From the NCBI RefSeq assembly GCF_014773395.1, contig NZ_JACXAF010000019.1, positions 1-64,000 of the forward strand: a stretch of 64,000 nucleotides of DNA. The letters are read 5' to 3'. How positions within the stretch are numbered: position 1 is the first letter of the stretch; each line of letters starts with the position of its first letter. Below are positions 44,773 through 54,290 of this stretch, one piece after another. The DNA is from Neiella litorisoli (lineage in GTDB: Bacteria; Pseudomonadota; Gammaproteobacteria; Enterobacterales; Neiellaceae). The position numbers and the translations under genes are program-made. The notes under the pieces are model-generated. The model had not been told where the DNA came from, did no database searches, and was given only the letters and a program-made list of their open reading frames with translations.

Positions 44773-45987
44773 CTACGGCTGCGGTATTTTGAGCAGTGCT
44801 TGCAGTTTTCTTATTGAGAGATCGCGTTGCTTTTCAATGTAAAGCAGGTTGAGATCTCCTAACCTTTGTTGTTCACTTGAATCACTCAAGATACGAACAC
44901 ATTCCGTTGCAAACAAATCAGATTCCAAATCAGATATAACCAAACCAAACTCACAGCCATCTTCTAAGCCATGTGCGCCACAGGCGGTAGTAACTAAAGG
45001 TTTGCCATGCGTCATGGCCTCAACACTTTTGATTTTCAGTCCACTGCCACTTAAACACGGATTAACAATTAGATTACACCCGTCGTAGAAATCTCCTAAA
45101 TCCTCGACTCGCCCAACACAGTAGATTGCAGAATCTTCTTGATTCACGAATTCGTCATACTTTGCGCCAGCAATAACGAGAGTAGCCTCGGGTATTTGCT
45201 TTTTGATGCCGTCCCAATGGTTTTCTACAAAGAACAAAATTCCATCGCGATTGTGTTTGTTGTTGGATCCCAAAAAGCCCACAGTAAATTTACTGGGGTC
45301 TCCCACGTACGACTTCCTTGCCGGCGGCTGTACGATACTTAGAGTTTCAACTTGCGTCTGTTCTCCTCGCAGTAAACCGCGAAAGTAGTTTCCTTCATGA
45401 TGTTGTATGGCCAACACAATATCAGCTCGCGACAAAAGTCCTTTCTCTTGCTTCTTGGTCAAAGACAACCAAAAACCATCACCGCCTGATTCGCGAATTT
45501 GCTGATTTCTATCAGTGAACTTATCGTGGGTATCAATAATAGTTACCACTGAATCATCAATAGCTTTGATTAACTTCGCTAAAAACGCATAGTTTATAAC
45601 AATAAAATCTGGCTTAATTTTATTCACTATACATTTAAAATCATCGATTGCTTGGCTAGAAATGAATGAGTCTTTGAAAATAAAATCTTCAAATCGGGCT
45701 GGTAAAGCTATATTTTTCTGGCGACAAGTTTTTTTAAAACGAGTCAACAACCGTTGGATGAGTGCTGGCTTATATGGTTTTCCATCGTTCATTTGAATGA
45801 ATTGATGGCCATAAGTTGCAGCCATACTGTAGCCATCACTCCTTACCGCAATGCCTTTGATTGGACAAAGAACAAATGTCACGGAAATGCCCAGCCCGCT
45901 TAGCATCTCATGAATATGTCGAACGCGGGCAGAGTTACCGGAATGTGTAGGAATGCTTGCAACTGGACTAACAATGATGCATTTCAT
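44773..45987 (-). CDS. GT4-like glycosyltransferase
   Basis: A 404-residue GT-B protein. It starts KCIIVSPVASIPTHSGNSARVRHIHEML; the donor half has FTVGFLGSNNKHNRDGILFF, LVIAGAKYDEF, GRVEDLGDFYDGCNLIVNPCLSGSGLKIKSVEAM and GKPLV. The SGxxxKxxEA pattern replaces the classical EGxPxxxxEA, as in several XrtA-locus transferases. In the decoration operon, 40 bases after the flippase. Confidence 0.84.
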   Translation of the reverse strand: MKCIIVSPVASIPTHSGNSARVRHIHEMLSGLGISVTFVLCPIKGIAVRSDGYSMAATYGHQFIQMNDGKPYKPALIQRLLTRFKKTCRQKNIALPARFEDFIFKDSFISSQAIDDFKCIVNKIKPDFIVINYAFLAKLIKAIDDSVVTIIDTHDKFTDRNQQIRESGGDGFWLSLTKKQEKGLLSRADIVLAIQHHEGNYFRGLLRGEQTQVETLSIVQPPARKSYVGDPSKFTVGFLGSNNKHNRDGILFFVENHWDGIKKQIPEATLVIAGAKYDEFVNQEDSAIYCVGRVEDLGDFYDGCNLIVNPCLSGSGLKIKSVEAMTHGKPLVTTACGAHGLEDGCEFGLVISDLESDLFATECVRILSDSSEQQRLGDLNLLYIEKQRDLSIRKLQALLKIPQP

Positions 45988-46027
45988 GTGAGAACCTAAT
46001 TGATATTAGCATTGAATCGCCATTGCT

Positions 46028-47467
46028 CTATTTTCTGAGATTCTTGATCTCATTGACGACGGTAAATAGGTGCCGATTAAAAAAGATACTTAATATAGTA
46101 AGGTATACCACTGCACCCAACAAAACCCCAGCGGTCAACTCAATCAAATGAGAATCCATCATATTAATATCTAAACTATATAAATACTTCACCGATGCAA
46201 ACATTAATAATGAGGAGATAATAAATGGATAAACGCTTTTGAGCGCCCCACCAAGCGAAATATCAACTTTTCTCGAAGCAATATGAAAGCGAATGGGCAA
46301 GGTCAGGTAGGTTACGAAAACCATGGCAGCAACCATCCCTTCAATGCCCAACGGAATTGCAATAACAGGAGCACTGATACTAGCAACTAATGTTGTGATT
46401 TTTATGTGTAGCGCTGTTCTGGGCATTCCCGAACTAACCATCAGCATTGGTAAAAAATAACCAACTATCAAGCCTGGCGCTGAGACTGATGCGATGCTCA
46501 TCAAAAAGGCACTGTCTATCCAGTTTTCTCCAACAAACAACAAAATGAAAGGCTCGGATACCGCCCCTAGCCCCAAATAGGCCGGCAGTATAACGAAACA
46601 AGCGATCCTCAAAACTCGATACAATGCGCTTACTCTTTGCTCCCCCTCCAGTCGAGAAAGCGTCGCTACTAAAGACTTATTAAGTGGGTTGATGATCAGC
46701 TCTATGAGTATTTGAGGTGCCCGCCGAGCCATTGATAACAACGCAAATGCACTCGCTCCAAAGAAGACACCAACAAGCATGTTTACAGTTTTACCGGATA
46801 AGAATCCAAGCAACGCCATATAAAGCAAAGGCTTGCCAAACTCTACAATTTCTTTGATGTGAGTTTTTTCGATATGAAATTTTGCTTTGAAATCGGAAAC
46901 AAAGTTGGTAGCAAACGTCGCAAAGATGCTTTGAGAAAAGCGCCCAATCACTAAAGACCATGCTCCGAACTCGAAGAAAGCCAGCGCAATGGACACACAT
47001 CCCCCAAACGTCGTTGATGTTAATCTTATGTATGCTAGGCGCTTATTGTGGAATTCTCGCTGCATCTTGGCGAAATGTGTGGTGCGCAACGAATCCAGAA
47101 TTGGAATGAAGGCTAGCGCCGCCAGTATGTATGCTAGTTTCTCTGAATAGCTAAAATAAACTATTGGTGCAACAGCTGCCGCTAGAAGTAAGGCGATTCC
47201 TGCCGCAACGAGCAAAATGATCGAATGGTAAGTCGATGCGAACTCATCAGTCCATTCGTCTCTTCTAATCAAGTTTTGACTAACGCCAATAGATAAAAAG
47301 ATGGAAACAAACTCTACGATTAGAAAGGCAAAGCCGACTAAGCCAAATTCTTCTACTGACATTAATCGAGCGAGCAGTATAAAAACTACAAATGAAAAAA
47401 ATTGACCAAACCCACTAGTCAAAACATTCCACAATACTGCAGCAGCAGATTTTCTTTTTAACGACAT
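46028..47467 (-). CDS. Second polysaccharide flippase (Wzx/PST type)
   Basis: About 479 residues from the ATG at 47467 (MSLKRKSAAAVLW). The N-terminus NVLTSGFGQFFSFVVFILLARLMSVEEFGLVGFA is the MVF flippase pattern, with 12-14 helices. It differs in sequence from the flippase at 38054. Two flippases beside one Wzy-like gene suggest two transport routes or two polymers. Follows the toroid-like protein gene by 33 bases. Confidence 0.86.
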   Translation of the reverse strand: MSLKRKSAAAVLWNVLTSGFGQFFSFVVFILLARLMSVEEFGLVGFAFLIVEFVSIFLSIGVSQNLIRRDEWTDEFASTYHSIILLVAAGIALLLAAAVAPIVYFSYSEKLAYILAALAFIPILDSLRTTHFAKMQREFHNKRLAYIRLTSTTFGGCVSIALAFFEFGAWSLVIGRFSQSIFATFATNFVSDFKAKFHIEKTHIKEIVEFGKPLLYMALLGFLSGKTVNMLVGVFFGASAFALLSMARRAPQILIELIINPLNKSLVATLSRLEGEQRVSALYRVLRIACFVILPAYLGLGAVSEPFILLFVGENWIDSAFLMSIASVSAPGLIVGYFLPMLMVSSGMPRTALHIKITTLVASISAPVIAIPLGIEGMVAAMVFVTYLTLPIRFHIASRKVDISLGGALKSVYPFIISSLLMFASVKYLYSLDINMMDSHLIELTAGVLLGAVVYLTILSIFFNRHLFTVVNEIKNLRK

Positions 47468-47500
47468 TAATACAGCTGTCCTTGCGTATGCTAACTGCAA

Positions 47501-48631
47501 CTATTGCCAGCAGCGAACATATTCATAAATACGAGCATTTAACGTGAGTGAGTCTTCAGTATTGACACAAAAGGATTCGCGCTCTGAGTCGTAAGTAGAA
47601 TCAATTTGCTTGGCGATCACGCCACCCACTTTCGACGCAAGGTCAGGTTGGCTATCAGCGAACACTTTGGCGATATAAGGCAGTTCAAATCCTGGGGCAT
47701 TGTAGCCATAACCGTAAATATTCATCGCGTCGTGCTTAACGCCTTTCATGGTGTGACAATCAATAGCTCGACTCGACTCATCTTGCCATTTGAACAGCTC
47801 ATCTGAGCCACAATATGCCAAAGCTTTTTGAAACGCCTCTAATTGCATGAATGACGTATTGCCACCGTGCTTTTTGATAAGCGCAAAAGCATAAACATTG
47901 AATAGGTGATAGCCGTTTTCCTTGTACAGCTTAGTTTTGCCTGCTTTTTTCAGACGAATACTTTCTAGCAATGATTCAATGGTGAACTTTACCTTTTTGA
48001 ATAGGGTCGGCGTATTCACAATAGGGTGTTTGATTAAACCATTGCCATATACTCGAAGCCGCTTTGACAAACCAGCCATAAAGGCATCGCATTGTCGTCT
48101 AATCTCTGCGTTGTCTCGAACGGAAAGCAAAACATAACCTGCAGCAGCTAACCAAAGTTGATGATTGAACGTCATGTCGAACCCTCGCATACTGCCGTCG
48201 ACATTACGAACGTTCCACATCCCGAACTTGTCATCAAAGATATGCAGCAAAAAAGTCTGCTCGGCTAAATCAAGACATGATTCGTCGGCCAAGGCGATAT
48301 AGCCAGCAACCAGACCTTCAATTGCCCAAGCTTGGCCAATCGTGCCATTTGAGAAGTCTTTTCTGACGCTGGTGCGACAATGGAAAGCGGCTTTCATGGG
48401 CCGAGCTTGGTTTGACTTCAGGTAATCGACACAAATTTGTACACCTTGACGATACTTGTCATCCCCGTCGCGCTGATACAACACCGCTAATGTTGTCGCC
48501 CAATGAGCAGTGTTTCTTACTGGAGTTTCAGGATCAAAATATGGCCCATTGTGGCCGCCACTGATAAAGCCCTGAGAGGTCAGTTGTTGCAAAGCAACAT
48601 CAGCCAGAGCAACTACAATTGAGTCCAACAC
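47501..48631 (-). CDS. Predicted (alpha/alpha) toroid protein, function unknown
   Basis: A 376-residue soluble protein that I cannot place in a named family. Regularly spaced helices (HWATTLAVLYQRDGDDKY, GTIGQAWAIEGLVAGYIAL, FNHQLWLAAAGYVLL, NGYHLFNVYAFALI) look like a six-hairpin toroid, the fold of epimerases, glycoside hydrolases and some lyases. Tyr, Trp, His and Asp residues cluster in the loops. No signal peptide. It sits between a GT2 (2-base gap) and the flippase, so a role on a cytoplasmic sugar or repeat unit is likely but unproven. Confidence 0.6.
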   Translation of the reverse strand: MLDSIVVALADVALQQLTSQGFISGGHNGPYFDPETPVRNTAHWATTLAVLYQRDGDDKYRQGVQICVDYLKSNQARPMKAAFHCRTSVRKDFSNGTIGQAWAIEGLVAGYIALADESCLDLAEQTFLLHIFDDKFGMWNVRNVDGSMRGFDMTFNHQLWLAAAGYVLLSVRDNAEIRRQCDAFMAGLSKRLRVYGNGLIKHPIVNTPTLFKKVKFTIESLLESIRLKKAGKTKLYKENGYHLFNVYAFALIKKHGGNTSFMQLEAFQKALAYCGSDELFKWQDESSRAIDCHTMKGVKHDAMNIYGYGYNAPGFELPYIAKVFADSQPDLASKVGGVIAKQIDSTYDSERESFCVNTEDSLTLNARIYEYVRCWQ

Positions 48632-48633
48632 AA

Positions 48634-49527
48634 TTAATCCCTTTGTTTACTAACACAACCAATAATATTGCCGGCCAACGTCGCCAAACCACTAAAATAT
48701 GCAACCAGATAAAACCGGAGGTACAGGCTACCACGGCAGTCCACCTGTTTGCTTTTTGCCGCTAACTCTCTTACCGTTTTGCGACGAGCTGGGAACACCT
48801 TTTTTAATGCTTGCTTGAATTTTGCTTTAAACACGCCTTGCTCCTGCCATAGCCGCACCTGCCCCTTACCCACTCGGATTTGCTTCTTCAACAACTCTGA
48901 AGTGGATCGTGCATATTTAAAAACCGTGCAACTATCGCAATATTCAAGCAACAAACCTTGCTCTGAACAATAACCAGTCCAACGCATGTCTTCTCCCGAC
49001 CGCACGCCTTCCTCAAACATGCCAATGTTAGAAAAAACGTTCCGCCGAACCCAAAGGTTGGCGGTTTTAGCGGCCTTGCGCTGCTTGATGGCATATTCCA
49101 TTTGAACATTGGTAACTGAGTCATAAACCTTGCCGGCAGTGACTCGATCCTCAAAATTAAACATGACTTGGCCACCAAAAAGGTCGCACGAAGGATGTTC
49201 GTCCAAATACTTGATAGCGGAAGACACCCAGTCCTTTGCGGGAATACAGGTTGAATCGAGTAGGGCAATATAACGGCCAGATGCAGCCTCAATACCTCTG
49301 TTGCGACACGAATAAGGACTTGCTAGTCGTTGATGTTCTTTGATTAAACAAACATCAGAGCGTTGCTCCAACCATTCTATCGAGCCATCCGTTGAGCCAT
49401 TGTCAACGACCAATATTTCAAACAAAGCTTGATCACAGCTCTGCTGTTCCAGCTTCGCTAGTGTTTGTTGAATGGCATTCAGATCGTTATAAACAGGGAT
49501 GATGATAGAGACTATCGGCTCACTCAA
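48634..49527 (-). CDS. GT2 glycosyltransferase
   Basis: About 297 residues. I take the TTG at 49527 as start because GGAAGGAA lies 7 bases before it and the GT-A fold begins at once (MSEPIVSIIIPVYNDL); a TTG at 49560 would add eleven residues without a ribosome site. Motifs are ILVVDNGSTDGS, SCRNRGIEAASGRYIALLDSTCIP (DxT in place of DxD) and GMFEEGVRSGEDMRWT. Related to the GT2 proteins at 52434 and 53355. Confidence 0.82.
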   Translation of the reverse strand: MSEPIVSIIIPVYNDLNAIQQTLAKLEQQSCDQALFEILVVDNGSTDGSIEWLEQRSDVCLIKEHQRLASPYSCRNRGIEAASGRYIALLDSTCIPAKDWVSSAIKYLDEHPSCDLFGGQVMFNFEDRVTAGKVYDSVTNVQMEYAIKQRKAAKTANLWVRRNVFSNIGMFEEGVRSGEDMRWTGYCSEQGLLLEYCDSCTVFKYARSTSELLKKQIRVGKGQVRLWQEQGVFKAKFKQALKKVFPARRKTVRELAAKSKQVDCRGSLYLRFYLVAYFSGLATLAGNIIGCVSKQRD

Positions 49528-49584
49528 AATACTGTTCCTTCCATATGTCACTGCGTCCAATATAATCCACGATTGCTCACAAAC

Positions 49585-50778
49585 TTATTTGGCGCCAGAA
49601 GGCGCAAGAGCCAGACGGGACATGTATGGCGTTTGATATTTTTCGGCAATTTCTTCGACGACCCTCGGATTCGTAGTTCTCCAGTCGAGAAATAACTGCC
49701 ATTGCTTCTCTACGTGTAATTCAACCGTGTCAGGTGTCAGCAAAGCAGCGAAAGCAGCGTCACGTTGGGGCTCAGACGCGTAAATCCAGTCGAGCATTAA
49801 ATCCCCCATGGCTTTCGTATAATGGGAGGATTCCGACCAATACCTCAAATCCTCCACTGTTTCGTAATCGAAATACTCTGTGGTGTAACTATTGACTAAC
49901 TGAAAATCGAAAATAGGAACGGGTTCAAGGCTACGACGGTCTGCCACATCAGCGACCGCTTTTACCAAATGAACTTTCAATTCCGTCAGCTTTCTCTCAG
50001 CCAGCATAAACTGATGATCAATTTCCAAATATCTCAAATGCATGGGATTGATAATTAATTTGAGATCAATGCCTTGGTCATAGGAAGTGTTGATAATTTG
50101 TTGAAGAGAACTTGTGCGACATAAGGCCGTCGAGGGGCGTCTAGATTCGGCAGCTCGTTCGTTGATCTTGACTCTCGCTGCTTCTCGGCGTTCCATTCTC
50201 TCAGATACGGTATCATTAATGTACATAAAGGCGAGTCGACGGCCATACCTGTCATAATAAGCCGACTGCTTTTTCCCCAAAGCACCTAATCCGTCGCGCA
50301 ATGTTTGTGACGAAATTAAGTAATTAATGCGATAAAACCAGCTTCTAAGGTCTTGTAATATATGGCCAGATAAATGCACCGGCTTTCTAGCAACGCCTCC
50401 GTCGCAAAAATTCTCGACGACCAAAAAGACAGTTGAGGGTTGGCTGTTATCCACCACGTGCTCAAACATTCGCCTCAGCTCGGTCATACCGGCCCCAGGA
50501 ACAGAAAAGTTATATCCTTTGACCTCGCCTAGGTGACCTAAGTCAAGGCCATAGTCTGTTCGGGAGTTTCCGATGATGACGTATTCAGGATCTTTCAACT
50601 GCTTGTAATGCCATGGTTTGAATTCACGTTCAAATCCCGAAGCGCTGCGAGGAACGTTTTCGTAGTGGTACAAGTACAGTGGATCTAACCAAAGGTTGGT
50701 CAGCATCAAGCCAGCTAACAACAACACAAATGTTGCTAGCCAGTACTTTAAGAAACGCCAAGTAGCTTGTCCTGCCAT
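49585..50778 (-). CDS. SGNH/AlgX-like membrane-anchored partner of the MBOAT protein
   Basis: A 397-residue protein with one N-terminal membrane helix (YWLATFVLLLAGLMLTNLWL, about 12-31) and a periplasmic domain. EYVIIGNSRTDYGLD has the GxS pattern of SGNH-like esterases, and NFSVPGAGMTEL follows. Proteins of this type pair with MBOAT acyltransferases and finish O-acetyl transfer to the polymer. It lies 16 bases after the MBOAT gene, which supports that pairing. Active-site His was not fixed by eye. Confidence 0.7.
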   Translation of the reverse strand: MAGQATWRFLKYWLATFVLLLAGLMLTNLWLDPLYLYHYENVPRSASGFEREFKPWHYKQLKDPEYVIIGNSRTDYGLDLGHLGEVKGYNFSVPGAGMTELRRMFEHVVDNSQPSTVFLVVENFCDGGVARKPVHLSGHILQDLRSWFYRINYLISSQTLRDGLGALGKKQSAYYDRYGRRLAFMYINDTVSERMERREAARVKINERAAESRRPSTALCRTSSLQQIINTSYDQGIDLKLIINPMHLRYLEIDHQFMLAERKLTELKVHLVKAVADVADRRSLEPVPIFDFQLVNSYTTEYFDYETVEDLRYWSESSHYTKAMGDLMLDWIYASEPQRDAAFAALLTPDTVELHVEKQWQLFLDWRTTNPRVVEEIAEKYQTPYMSRLALAPSGAK

Positions 50779-50794
50779 TACAAATTACTCCGCA

Positions 50795-52267
50795 TTAGAA
50801 ATTAAAGTACAAAAATTCAGAGAGCTGACCAATGCTGCTCAGCGCATATAGGCCTGCAAATGCCGAAGCGACGGCAGCCGCCGGAACTTGCCAGCGCGGC
50901 ACCTTAATCTGTTGTTCGCCACTCAGAATATTCTCAACCGATTTATATAGTTGCAGTGAATTGGGCATTAAAACAGCGATAGCGAGCAGCGCGATGCACC
51001 ATAGCAATGCATCAAAGGCTAAAATAAGCTCTGGAGACCCTTGAGTTAAAGTACTCAGATTGGCCATGCTCACCAAAATTAATAGCGCACCATCCAAGGT
51101 TTCGGCTCGGAAGAAAATCCAACCAAAACAAACCGCTGCAAACGTCAATGCCCAATAGAAAACTCGCTCGGCCATTAGCACCGGCGCCGAAGAAATGGAA
51201 CTGCGGAAATGACCCCAAGCATGGTTGATACACAAATAAGAGCCATGCAACGCGCCCCAAATAACAAAGTTCCAACCGGCACCGTGCCACAAACCACCAA
51301 GCAACATGGTGAGCAATAAGTTCACATAGCGGCGTCCCGGCCCTTTGCGATTACCGCCCAATGCTATGTAAAGGTAATCTCTGAGAAAGCGACTCAAAGT
51401 CATGTGCCATCGACGCCAGAAATCAACAATACTGGTGGCTTTGTAGGGTGAGTTAAAGTTCTCAGGTAATCGAATACCAAACATTCGAGCTAAGCCAAGA
51501 GCCATATCGGAGTAGCCTGAGAAATCAAAATACAGTTGCATGGTGTAAGCCAGCGTGCCAATCCATGCTTCATAAGCTGTTAACGCTATGCCTTGATCTG
51601 CGGCTTGAAAAATAGGCGTGGCATACACTGCAACGTTGTCAGCCAACACAACTTTCTTGAATAAGCCAATGCTGAATAACACGATGCCAACCGACATGTG
51701 GTAGCTATTGAACCGAAATGTTGATGCTTGCGCGAACTGAGGCAACATTTCTTTGTGATGAACAATAGGTCCTGCAATCAACTGCGGGAAGAAGGTTACA
51801 AACAGTGAGTATTGTAAAAAGCTATGCTCTTCAATCTCTTTTCTGTATGTATCAACCAAGTATGCGATTTGTTGGAATGTGAAAAATGAAATCGCCAGCG
51901 GCAGCGCTATACGCGCAACTTGCCAATCTTCACCAGTGAGCCAACTCACTTGGTCTAGAAAGAAGTTGAAGTACTTGTAGTAGCCGAGTAACCCCAAATT
52001 CAGAGTGACGCCGACGGTAAGAATTAACTTTGCTAGCTTGGCATTGGTCTGGTGGGCGGAATTAATTAATGAACCGACTATGTAGTTACCAACCATAGAA
52101 CCAATAATCAGGATCAAATAGTCAGCTTTCCACCAGCCATAGAAAAACAACGAAGATAAAACTAAGAGGGTTATTGCTATTCTGCTGTTAAATCGGCCTA
52201 GTAAGAAAAATAGAGCTAGAACTGTAGGTAAGAAAAAATATATAAATTCTAGCGAGTTAAACAGCAT
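50795..52267 (-). CDS. MBOAT O-acyltransferase (AlgI-like)
   Basis: A 490-residue polytopic protein. QLYFDFSGYSDMALGLARMFG, DFWRRWHMTLSRFLRDYLYI (H288) and LLGGLWHGAGWNFVIWG (catalytic H328) are diagnostic of the AlgI/PatA/DltB group. It moves acyl groups, usually acetyl, across the inner membrane for polysaccharide O-acetylation. It is first of the minus decoration operon. The 166 bases upstream to 52434 are the divergent promoter region and contain a short hairpin (AGCCT/AGGCT) but no clear promoter. Confidence 0.9.
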   Translation of the reverse strand: MLFNSLEFIYFFLPTVLALFFLLGRFNSRIAITLLVLSSLFFYGWWKADYLILIIGSMVGNYIVGSLINSAHQTNAKLAKLILTVGVTLNLGLLGYYKYFNFFLDQVSWLTGEDWQVARIALPLAISFFTFQQIAYLVDTYRKEIEEHSFLQYSLFVTFFPQLIAGPIVHHKEMLPQFAQASTFRFNSYHMSVGIVLFSIGLFKKVVLADNVAVYATPIFQAADQGIALTAYEAWIGTLAYTMQLYFDFSGYSDMALGLARMFGIRLPENFNSPYKATSIVDFWRRWHMTLSRFLRDYLYIALGGNRKGPGRRYVNLLLTMLLGGLWHGAGWNFVIWGALHGSYLCINHAWGHFRSSISSAPVLMAERVFYWALTFAAVCFGWIFFRAETLDGALLILVSMANLSTLTQGSPELILAFDALLWCIALLAIAVLMPNSLQLYKSVENILSGEQQIKVPRWQVPAAAVASAFAGLYALSSIGQLSEFLYFNF

Positions 52268-52433
52268 AACCTTTCCTTGGTTTAGGAGCTTCTAGGTTTG
52301 TAGCAAACTTGTAATTTGTAGCCCTTCAGTGCTCAAATGACAGTAAGCCTTGTGGTAGGCTAAAAATTCAGCACCAGCTCACGTTTACGCTAATGCAAAC
52401 GAAAAGCTAAATCAACCGGAATCAGGCCTAGCA

Positions 52434-53354
52434 ATGACCGTATTAACCAGCCAAGTTGAAGCGAAAATCATCGTTATCATCCCAACCTACAATGACAATG
52501 CTCGCCTCGTTCAGTGCCTCAAAGCGATTGACCAACAAACGCTGGATAAATCTCTATTTAAAGTCATCGTGGTGGACAACGGTTCCAGCCAACCGCCTGA
52601 ATTGCCAGCGGGGTTAGCCATTAATGTGAATCTCTGGTTCGAGTCCAAACCCGGTTCTTACGCTGCGCGCAACAAAGCACTAAACGGCAGCAAAGCAGAA
52701 TTCTATGCCTTCACAGATTCAGATTGTAAACCTGACCCAGACTGGCTGCAGGCCGCTTACGAAGTGCTTTCACAATCAAGCTGTGATGCAGTTAGCGGCC
52801 CAATCGAATTATTTTGTCATGACGACAACAACCCCAAGGCTATTGAGCTCATCGATTTACTGAAGGGGTTTCCACAGCAAAAAACAATTCACCAACAACA
52901 CTATTCGCCCACTGCGAATCTAATTGTCAAAGCCAAGTGCTTTGATGAAGTTGGCTTATTCAATGACAATTTAAAATCTGGCGGTGACAAAGAATGGTGT
53001 TTGCGACTACATCAACAAGGAGGCGTGCTGATTTATGATCAACGAGTAAAGATTAGGCACCCTGCACGAGATACTTTCCAACAGTATCTCACCAAACAAC
53101 GGCGCATTGCCCATGGAGCTTGGGCCAGAAGAGACTCGGACCCGCTCATGAAGAAGTACACTGGTGTACACGGCATCGTGACGGGTATCATGCCGCCGGT
53201 AAGAAAAGGCTACGATTTCTTAACCCGATTTCCCCAAGCCAAGATATCAACACGGCTAAAAGCTATTATTTGCTTCTACGCCGTGAATTTATATTCGGTG
53301 AAGGAGCGTCTGAAATGTCGCTTTGGTTTAGTGCAATCCGTCGAGCGAAATTAA
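52434..53354 (+). CDS. GT2 glycosyltransferase
   Basis: A 306-residue GT-A enzyme. IIVIIPTYNDNARLVQCL, VIVVDNGSSQPP, KPGSYAARNKAL and AFTDSDCKPDPDWLQ (DSD metal site) are present, with GGDKEWCLRLHQQGG in the acceptor region. It is alone on the plus strand between two minus operons. It is a clear paralogue of the converging GT2 at 53355, and the two stop codons abut. Confidence 0.85.
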   Translation: MTVLTSQVEAKIIVIIPTYNDNARLVQCLKAIDQQTLDKSLFKVIVVDNGSSQPPELPAGLAINVNLWFESKPGSYAARNKALNGSKAEFYAFTDSDCKPDPDWLQAAYEVLSQSSCDAVSGPIELFCHDDNNPKAIELIDLLKGFPQQKTIHQQHYSPTANLIVKAKCFDEVGLFNDNLKSGGDKEWCLRLHQQGGVLIYDQRVKIRHPARDTFQQYLTKQRRIAHGAWARRDSDPLMKKYTGVHGIVTGIMPPVRKGYDFLTRFPQAKISTRLKAIICFYAVNLYSVKERLKCRFGLVQSVERN

Positions 53355-54290
53355 TCAGCGCTCAACAAAGCCAACTAAGCCAGCTTTCACTCTTAATTTA
53401 AGCCACAAGCGGTACCATTTGTTGTGCAAAGCAACAAACAAGACTCTGGCAATTTCATAGTTTGATAGCTGCAACGTCTGCTTTTGGCGAATGCAACTCT
53501 TTAGTGCTTGAATAGGCGGTGCGGCGTCACTAAGTAATGCCTGCCAACTCAATTGAGCTGCCATCGCGGGATCTTTGTTTTGCAACCGATAGAAACCACC
53601 CACAACGCGCCGAAGCTTCTGCCTCATGTCGCTTAACTCACGCCTAGCAGGGTGAGCTACGATGCATTGCTCACCAAATGTCATCACAGCGCCATGCTTT
53701 ACCGCTCGACTAGAAAACTCATAGTCGGCACCTGAAAAAGCTTGGCAATCGAAACGGCCAATCCGCTCGACAATAGCGCGCCGGATCCAAAAGTTGGCCG
53801 TGACACTTCTGCCCAAAGTGGCATTTTCCCGCTGCGGAAAAGCCAACACTCGCTCAAATGACTCCAACAAAGTGCGGGGACCGTTAGAAGCACAAAACAC
53901 AGTGATATTTCCGGCGATCAAATCATTATGTGTGTGATTTAGAATCGCCAAACCTTGTTCAAGCCAATCTGGCTCAGGAATACAATCACTGTCAGTGAAA
54001 GCAATGATGCGGCCCTCAGCCACTTTCAATCCGGCATTGCGTGCCGAGTAGGAGCCCGGTTCCAGCTCAATGAGATATTTTGTTCTCTGATGAGAATTCA
54101 AAACGCCGACCACTGTCTGATCGACATCAGGTGAACCATTGTCGACCACAATTAACTCTGCATCTGCGGCGTCAAGTTGTGGCAGTAACGCATTCACGCA
54201 CAAAGATAAGCGCTGATAATCATTAAATACAGGGACGATGATAGAGATGGCTTTAGAAGCGCTATGATTGAATACCGATTCGACTGTCAT
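53355..54290 (-). CDS. GT2 glycosyltransferase
   Basis: A 311-residue GT-A enzyme: ISIIVPVFNDYQRLSLCV, LIVVDNGSPDVD, EPGSYSARNAGL, AFTDSDCIPEPDWLEQ and ADYEFSSRAVKHG. The start overlaps the GT4 stop by 4 bases. It is last of the minus cluster that begins at 63065 and is closely similar to the facing gene at 52434. Confidence 0.85.
   Translation of the reverse strand: MTVESVFNHSASKAISIIVPVFNDYQRLSLCVNALLPQLDAADAELIVVDNGSPDVDQTVVGVLNSHQRTKYLIELEPGSYSARNAGLKVAEGRIIAFTDSDCIPEPDWLEQGLAILNHTHNDLIAGNITVFCASNGPRTLLESFERVLAFPQRENATLGRSVTANFWIRRAIVERIGRFDCQAFSGADYEFSSRAVKHGAVMTFGEQCIVAHPARRELSDMRQKLRRVVGGFYRLQNKDPAMAAQLSWQALLSDAAPPIQALKSCIRQKQTLQLSNYEIARVLFVALHNKWYRLWLKLRVKAGLVGFVER

Noticed and set aside
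52340-52375. Hairpin AGCCT/AGGCT in the divergent region before 52434
   Set aside because: Only five base pairs with a six-base loop and an A-run after it on the plus strand; not a terminator and not clearly an operator.
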